Assembly (NCBI GenBank): GCA_017412055.1
Contig: JAFQOW010000042.1
Coordinates: forward strand, 1 to 36,639
From: Lachnospiraceae bacterium
GTDB lineage: Bacteria; Bacillota; Clostridia; Lachnospirales; Lachnospiraceae
Direction of reading: 5' to 3'
Length of the DNA: 36,639 nt
Position 1 is the stretch's first letter, and each line of letters starts with the position of its first letter. The notes below the pieces were generated by a model. The model saw only the letters and a list, made by a program, of their open reading frames with translations, searched no databases and was not told where the DNA came from. Shown here one piece after another: positions 33,131 to 36,639 of the stretch. The position numbers and the translations under genes were made by a program.

Positions 33131-33646
33131 ATGCAATATTATATGATGAATCAGGATAAGGATTATACAGATAATATAGAGATTGTTAATTGGTTTAAAA
33201 AGATTGACGTAGAAAAGCTTGAGCCTGGAAAGTATCAATCACTTGAAGAGTTTTATATATTTGAAATAAAAGGTAGTGAAGTGGTGGATATGTTGTTTAG
33301 TCCATTCTTTGCCGTATCAAAGATGGTATACCACTGCATTAAAACATACGAACCAAATATGATGTTTACACCAATAGCATTATGGAATAAGGAGAAAGAG
33401 CAAACATATGAGTTCTTTATTCCTCATTTAGAACGAGAAAAGATATTGACTGAATCCAGTGTTATAAATAATTATAATACATATATAGAGAAGGCAGTGA
33501 AAAAAAGAAGACATCTAGCAAACAATTATATCTTTATGCTGGAAAATTTTGATAAGCGTCAAGTAATAATAAAAAAAGAGCTTGCAGAAAGTATATTAAA
33601 AAGAGGCGTAAGAGGAAGTGAATTTATTCCAATAGAGGAAGAATAG
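33131..33646 (+). CDS. Imm11/DUF1629-like small protein between spike genes
   Basis: A 171-aa protein. Its pattern (a central FSPFFAVSKMVYHCIKTYEP, then MFTPIALWNKEKEQTYEFFI, and the close ILKRGVRGSEFIPIEEE) recalls the Imm11/DUF1629 group, which is often found beside secreted polymorphic toxins. I am not certain of the family. In a spike neighbourhood such proteins may serve as an immunity protein or as an adaptor that loads a cargo on VgrG or PAAR. No membrane segment. The ribosome site is a weak GAGGATAGAG. Confidence 0.5.
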   Translation: MQYYMMNQDKDYTDNIEIVNWFKKIDVEKLEPGKYQSLEEFYIFEIKGSEVVDMLFSPFFAVSKMVYHCIKTYEPNMMFTPIALWNKEKEQTYEFFIPHLEREKILTESSVINNYNTYIEKAVKKRRHLANNYIFMLENFDKRQVIIKKELAESILKRGVRGSEFIPIEEE

Positions 33647-33666
33647 AGAAAGGATAGGAGAAGTTT

Positions 33667-33993
33667 ATGGCAGATTATTTAGTATCTGGAGCAAAGTTAA
33701 AGTGTACTTTTGGGACTGTTCCAGGAAATTTAAATGTGGTAGTACCTAATGGAGTTACAATAGGAGGGAAAAACGTAGCAACTATGACAGATTCAATTCC
33801 GATGGTTAACATTGGATGTTTTGGTAAATGTAATGTAGTTCCAACAGCACCAAAACCATGTACACCAGCAGGTGTATGGATGAATACAAACAATGGTACG
33901 GTTGTAAATGAGATTCCAACATTGACAAAGGATTCATATATAATATGCACCGCTGGAGGAGGCAAGATTAGTCCAATTACTACAGGACAATAG
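33667..33993 (+). CDS. PAAR-like spike-tip protein (DUF4280)
   Basis: A 108-aa protein with the DUF4280 pattern: GAKLKCTFG at the start, MVNIGCFGKC, a PCTP motif, then CTAGGGKISPITTGQ at the end. Cysteines at 13, 51, 55, 65 and 94 could bind a metal. DUF4280 proteins are PAAR-like cones that sharpen the VgrG spike in contractile systems. It sits between the two vgrG-like genes. GATAGGAG precedes the ATG. Confidence 0.9.
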   Translation: MADYLVSGAKLKCTFGTVPGNLNVVVPNGVTIGGKNVATMTDSIPMVNIGCFGKCNVVPTAPKPCTPAGVWMNTNNGTVVNEIPTLTKDSYIICTAGGGKISPITTGQ

Positions 33994-34004
33994 GAGAGGG
34001 TAAA

Positions 34005-36281
34005 ATGGAAGCAATAGTAAATGGAAATATCAAGATATTAGGAATTAATACGGAAATGGAATTAATAGATTTCTCAATGGAAGTAGTTCCTAATAAACAT
34101 GGGTATGCCAAGGTTAAAATCAGAATATTAGATGGTGGAAACGGAAGAGAAATATTAAATGATTGTTTAAATAAGATAATTACTATTAAGAGTGATGCTG
34201 CGGATAATGAAGGAATAATCTTTAAAGGATATATAAGCGATTGTTTTGTAACCAAAACACAGATAGATGAAATCGTAGAGTTTGAGCTTATAACAACAAC
34301 AGTAGAACTTGATAAAAAGAGAATGAATAAGTCTTATCAGAAGATAAGTGATACATACGAAGATGTGATTAAGGATACATTATCGGAAGATAGTGGAGTT
34401 TATGAGACAGAAGATAAGGTGTTGCTTAATAAAGGTATAAAAAAACCAATTATAAGATACAAAGAAACTTCATGGGAATTTGTAAAGAGACTGGCATCTA
34501 GACATAATGCCAGTGTAACTGCAGATGTTACAACAGATAAGCCAACTATAATATTTGGAACAGCTAAGAAAAATAATATTTCTGAGAAAAACTTTAGTAC
34601 AAAGACTTATGTTAAGATTGTAAAAGTAGGAGATTATTTATCGAGATATTATAATGATGAAGAAGCTAAAGTTAAGCTAGACGATTTTAATAAGTATATA
34701 CTTAAGTCATATGGAAATTATCAAATAGGCGATACTGTAACCTATAAAGGGAACAATATGACTATAATAGGTAAAGTGGCAAGAATGGAAGGTGGACAGC
34801 TGACATTTGAATATGAGGTTGGAAACGACCGTGTAAACGGCGTGCAAACTACCTATAATAAATTATTAAAAGGAAGAACTTTAGAAGGAAAGGTAGTAAA
34901 AGCGGAAAAAGAAAAATTAAAAGTACAATTAGATATTGATAGGGAAAAGAAATCAGAAGCTGAATTATACGAATTTCCATGGACTCCTGACACAGGAAAT
35001 TTTATGTATGCTATGCCAGAAGAGGGAAGTGTAGTATGTTTATACATAGGTGGATGTGATGAGGGAGATGCTGTAGTAATTAATACCTTATACAAGGAAG
35101 AACAAAAGGATAGAAGCAATCCAGATGAGAGATATTTTACAACAAAAGAAAAGAAGAGAATGTTTCTTAAGAAAAAAGAAATGGGATTTTCTGCAGAAGA
35201 TAAGGATGATGGGAAAGACAGGATTACTATAAAAGATGATTTTATAGAGCTAAAGACAGATGGAGATATTGTATTACAGGCGGATAAAGATATTATTTTT
35301 GCAGCAAAAGATGTGAAGGTTGATGGAAAGAAAGCTATTGAACTAACACAAAACAAGATTGGAATAGATATAAAGAAAAAAATAAAGGTATTGTCGAAAA
35401 AGGTAAAGTTAGGAATAGGATTTGGAGTGCCATCAGAACCATGTAAGGCAGCTAAATTACAGTTGAGAAAGATAACAGAGCCACAGACAAAAATCAAAAA
35501 CACAGGATGTAGTGTTAGTGGTGCGAAGCTAGAAGGGTATCTAGAAGAAGTAAATAATAAGTTTCGAGGAGACCAGTTTGGATTTTCAGGAAGTTTTAAC
35601 GCTTCCATATCAGCAAGAAAAAGACAAGAATTGGTAGGAAATAATATAAATATGACTTGTGAGTTGGGTGAAAATCTAGATGGACATATAACAAGCAATG
35701 ATTTATTCCAGCAAAATGTGTCGGATGCAGATAAAGAGAGATTAAGTGCGTTACGTCAAAGTATATCGCCGATAAAAGATGATACAGTAATGCAGAAGGT
35801 AGTGCCAAAAGGTGCGGTGGATTTTTATTTTACTGTGCCTCAAGAAGGTGGGGTAAAGATTGGTGGTTGTAATGCGAAAGCAGCAGATGCAGCACCATAT
35901 ACAACAAATGCTAAAGAGGTATATGGAAATCTTAGATTAGATTATGAAGGGGAAGAAAAAGTAAAAGAGGATGGAAGTGTAGAATATACAGGTGGAAGAA
36001 TGTATAAAAATCTTGCTGATACAGATGGAAAAGTAAATGTAATTCGATTTACTAGTTCGTTTTGTCCAGACAATACATCATTTCCAAATAGGAATACAGG
36101 AAATAGTGCACCATGTACAGAAACAGGTTTCGCAGGAAGTGATAATTGTCTTATTCCAGAAACGCTTTATGATAGGTCTCCTATAACAGATGGTGCAATT
36201 TATGAAATTGATAAAGATGGAAATGAGAGTATGGTAGCGGTATGGGATAAGGATATGAACCAATTTATTAAAGTAGAATAG
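34005..36281 (+). CDS. VgrG-like spike protein 2 with C-terminal effector-like extension
   Basis: A 758-aa protein. Residues ~1-285 are the gp27-like hub, with the signature IRYKETSWEFVKRLASRHNA at about 150-169. An OB fold follows at ~290-370 (SEAELYEFPWTPDTGNFMYA, then GSVVCLYIGGCDEGDAVVIN), and a beta-helix at ~400-470. Residues ~475-758 are an extra domain absent from spike 1. It has a linker with KNTGCSVSGAKLEG and FRGDQFGFSGSFNAS, then a compact unit starting TVMQKVVPKGAVDFYF and including VYGNLRLDYEG, VNVIRFTSSF and a final YEIDKDGNESMVAVWDKDMN. I recognise no enzyme motif. The layout is that of an evolved VgrG carrying a toxin. GGAGAGGG precedes the ATG. Confidence 0.82.
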   Translation: MEAIVNGNIKILGINTEMELIDFSMEVVPNKHGYAKVKIRILDGGNGREILNDCLNKIITIKSDAADNEGIIFKGYISDCFVTKTQIDEIVEFELITTTVELDKKRMNKSYQKISDTYEDVIKDTLSEDSGVYETEDKVLLNKGIKKPIIRYKETSWEFVKRLASRHNASVTADVTTDKPTIIFGTAKKNNISEKNFSTKTYVKIVKVGDYLSRYYNDEEAKVKLDDFNKYILKSYGNYQIGDTVTYKGNNMTIIGKVARMEGGQLTFEYEVGNDRVNGVQTTYNKLLKGRTLEGKVVKAEKEKLKVQLDIDREKKSEAELYEFPWTPDTGNFMYAMPEEGSVVCLYIGGCDEGDAVVINTLYKEEQKDRSNPDERYFTTKEKKRMFLKKKEMGFSAEDKDDGKDRITIKDDFIELKTDGDIVLQADKDIIFAAKDVKVDGKKAIELTQNKIGIDIKKKIKVLSKKVKLGIGFGVPSEPCKAAKLQLRKITEPQTKIKNTGCSVSGAKLEGYLEEVNNKFRGDQFGFSGSFNASISARKRQELVGNNINMTCELGENLDGHITSNDLFQQNVSDADKERLSALRQSISPIKDDTVMQKVVPKGAVDFYFTVPQEGGVKIGGCNAKAADAAPYTTNAKEVYGNLRLDYEGEEKVKEDGSVEYTGGRMYKNLADTDGKVNVIRFTSSFCPDNTSFPNRNTGNSAPCTETGFAGSDNCLIPETLYDRSPITDGAIYEIDKDGNESMVAVWDKDMNQFIKVE

Positions 36282-36290
36282 GAGATAGAA

Positions 36291-36639
36291 ATGTATATAA
36301 AATATAAGGATGTATTGTATCATTATAGAAATTTAAAGGAGTGTAAGAAAATTGTTACATGGATAGAAAGTAAAAGTGGAGATGAGTTTTATAAGCATTT
36401 ATCAGTATGGGTTAAAATAATATCTGACGATGATCCAAATATTCAAGACATTTATGAAGTTGATTTTTATGTTACATACACAGATGATAGTGAAACATTA
36501 AAACATGGTGAACCAGTTAGTAGATGGCATATTAACAATATGGGAATGATTTATAGAACTCCAGATATTGAAAAAAATGAAATTGGCTTATCGTTACTAC
36601 ATGATAGTTGGTCAAAGGATTGGATACAGCATGATAAGT
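36291..36639 (+). CDS. Small hypothetical protein, cut at the right edge; candidate immunity or adaptor
   Basis: An open frame of 116 codons begins with ATG at 36291, behind TAGGAGAT 9 nt after the preceding stop, and runs off the window without a stop. It starts MYIKYKDVLYHYRNLKECKK and contains YEVDFYVTYTDDSETLKHGE and WHINNMGMIYRTPD. It is a charged alpha/beta protein with no signal peptide or membrane helix and no family I recognise. A small gene directly after an extended VgrG is where an immunity protein is expected. This is positional inference only. Confidence 0.7.
   Translation, partial: MYIKYKDVLYHYRNLKECKKIVTWIESKSGDEFYKHLSVWVKIISDDDPNIQDIYEVDFYVTYTDDSETLKHGEPVSRWHINNMGMIYRTPDIEKNEIGLSLLHDSWSKDWIQHDK

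Noticed and set aside
34853-35698. Long minus-strand open frame (281 codons) opposite the second VgrG-like gene.
   Set aside because: Low-complexity Ser/Phe/Ile-rich translation, no ribosome site, and it lies wholly opposite a gene with clear domain structure.

Overview
The window looks like a chromosomal segment from an AT-rich Clostridia member, most likely Lachnospiraceae. This is inferred from strong AGGAGG-type ribosome binding sites, AT-rich intergenic DNA with sigma-A promoters, a GSDEF diguanylate cyclase, a c-di-GMP-I-like riboswitch and the protein families present. No rRNA, tRNA or CRISPR array was seen.

Region 1 (1-12.2 kb) is housekeeping and transport. It starts with the tail of an IS transposase. 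Next come a diguanylate cyclase and purC on the minus strand, then, on the plus strand, a membrane chemoreceptor, an NSS-family Na+ symporter, a biotin-protein ligase (8-nt overlap with the symporter), an SSS-family Na+/solute symporter, an Mrp/NBP35 ATPase, and a GntR(YtrA-type)-ABC ATPase-permease operon. A minus-strand gene for a tandem-OB SSB-like protein closes the region. Two intergenic spaces are unusual: a palindrome-rich gap at 1.6-1.75 kb, and a 279-bp element at 8320-8598 with ~90-nt imperfect inverted arms around a compact branched core.

Region 2 (12.4 kb to the right edge) is one long plus-strand operon that appears to encode a contractile injection system (CIS) related to type VI secretion systems and phage tails. 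It begins with an extended -10 promoter, a c-di-GMP-I-type aptamer and a strong intrinsic terminator. The first genes form a Ser/Thr phospho-signalling block: a PP2C phosphatase, a membrane kinase, a membrane protein with 10-residue threonine repeats, a J-domain protein, a DUF6382-like/FHA membrane protein and a second kinase. The structural genes follow: a 724-aa sheath-like protein and two tube (Hcp-like) paralogues. Then come two more FHA proteins, a membrane PP2C and a catalytically degenerate membrane PP2C. Two probable baseplate proteins and an Hsp70/actin-type ATPase with a SAP-like N-terminus come next. The block ends with further putative baseplate proteins, a VgrG-like spike, a small adaptor-like protein, a DUF4280 PAAR-like tip, a second VgrG with a ~280-aa C-terminal extension (candidate effector), and a truncated last ORF (candidate immunity protein or adaptor).

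Working model (inference): c-di-GMP, read by the leader riboswitch, gates transcription. Threonine phosphorylation and FHA docking at the membrane then assemble or fire the apparatus. The J-protein/Hsp70-like pair may replace the ClpV-type unfoldase, which is not seen here. No TssJLM-type membrane complex is seen either, as expected for a single-membrane cell. The 3' end of the operon lies beyond the window.
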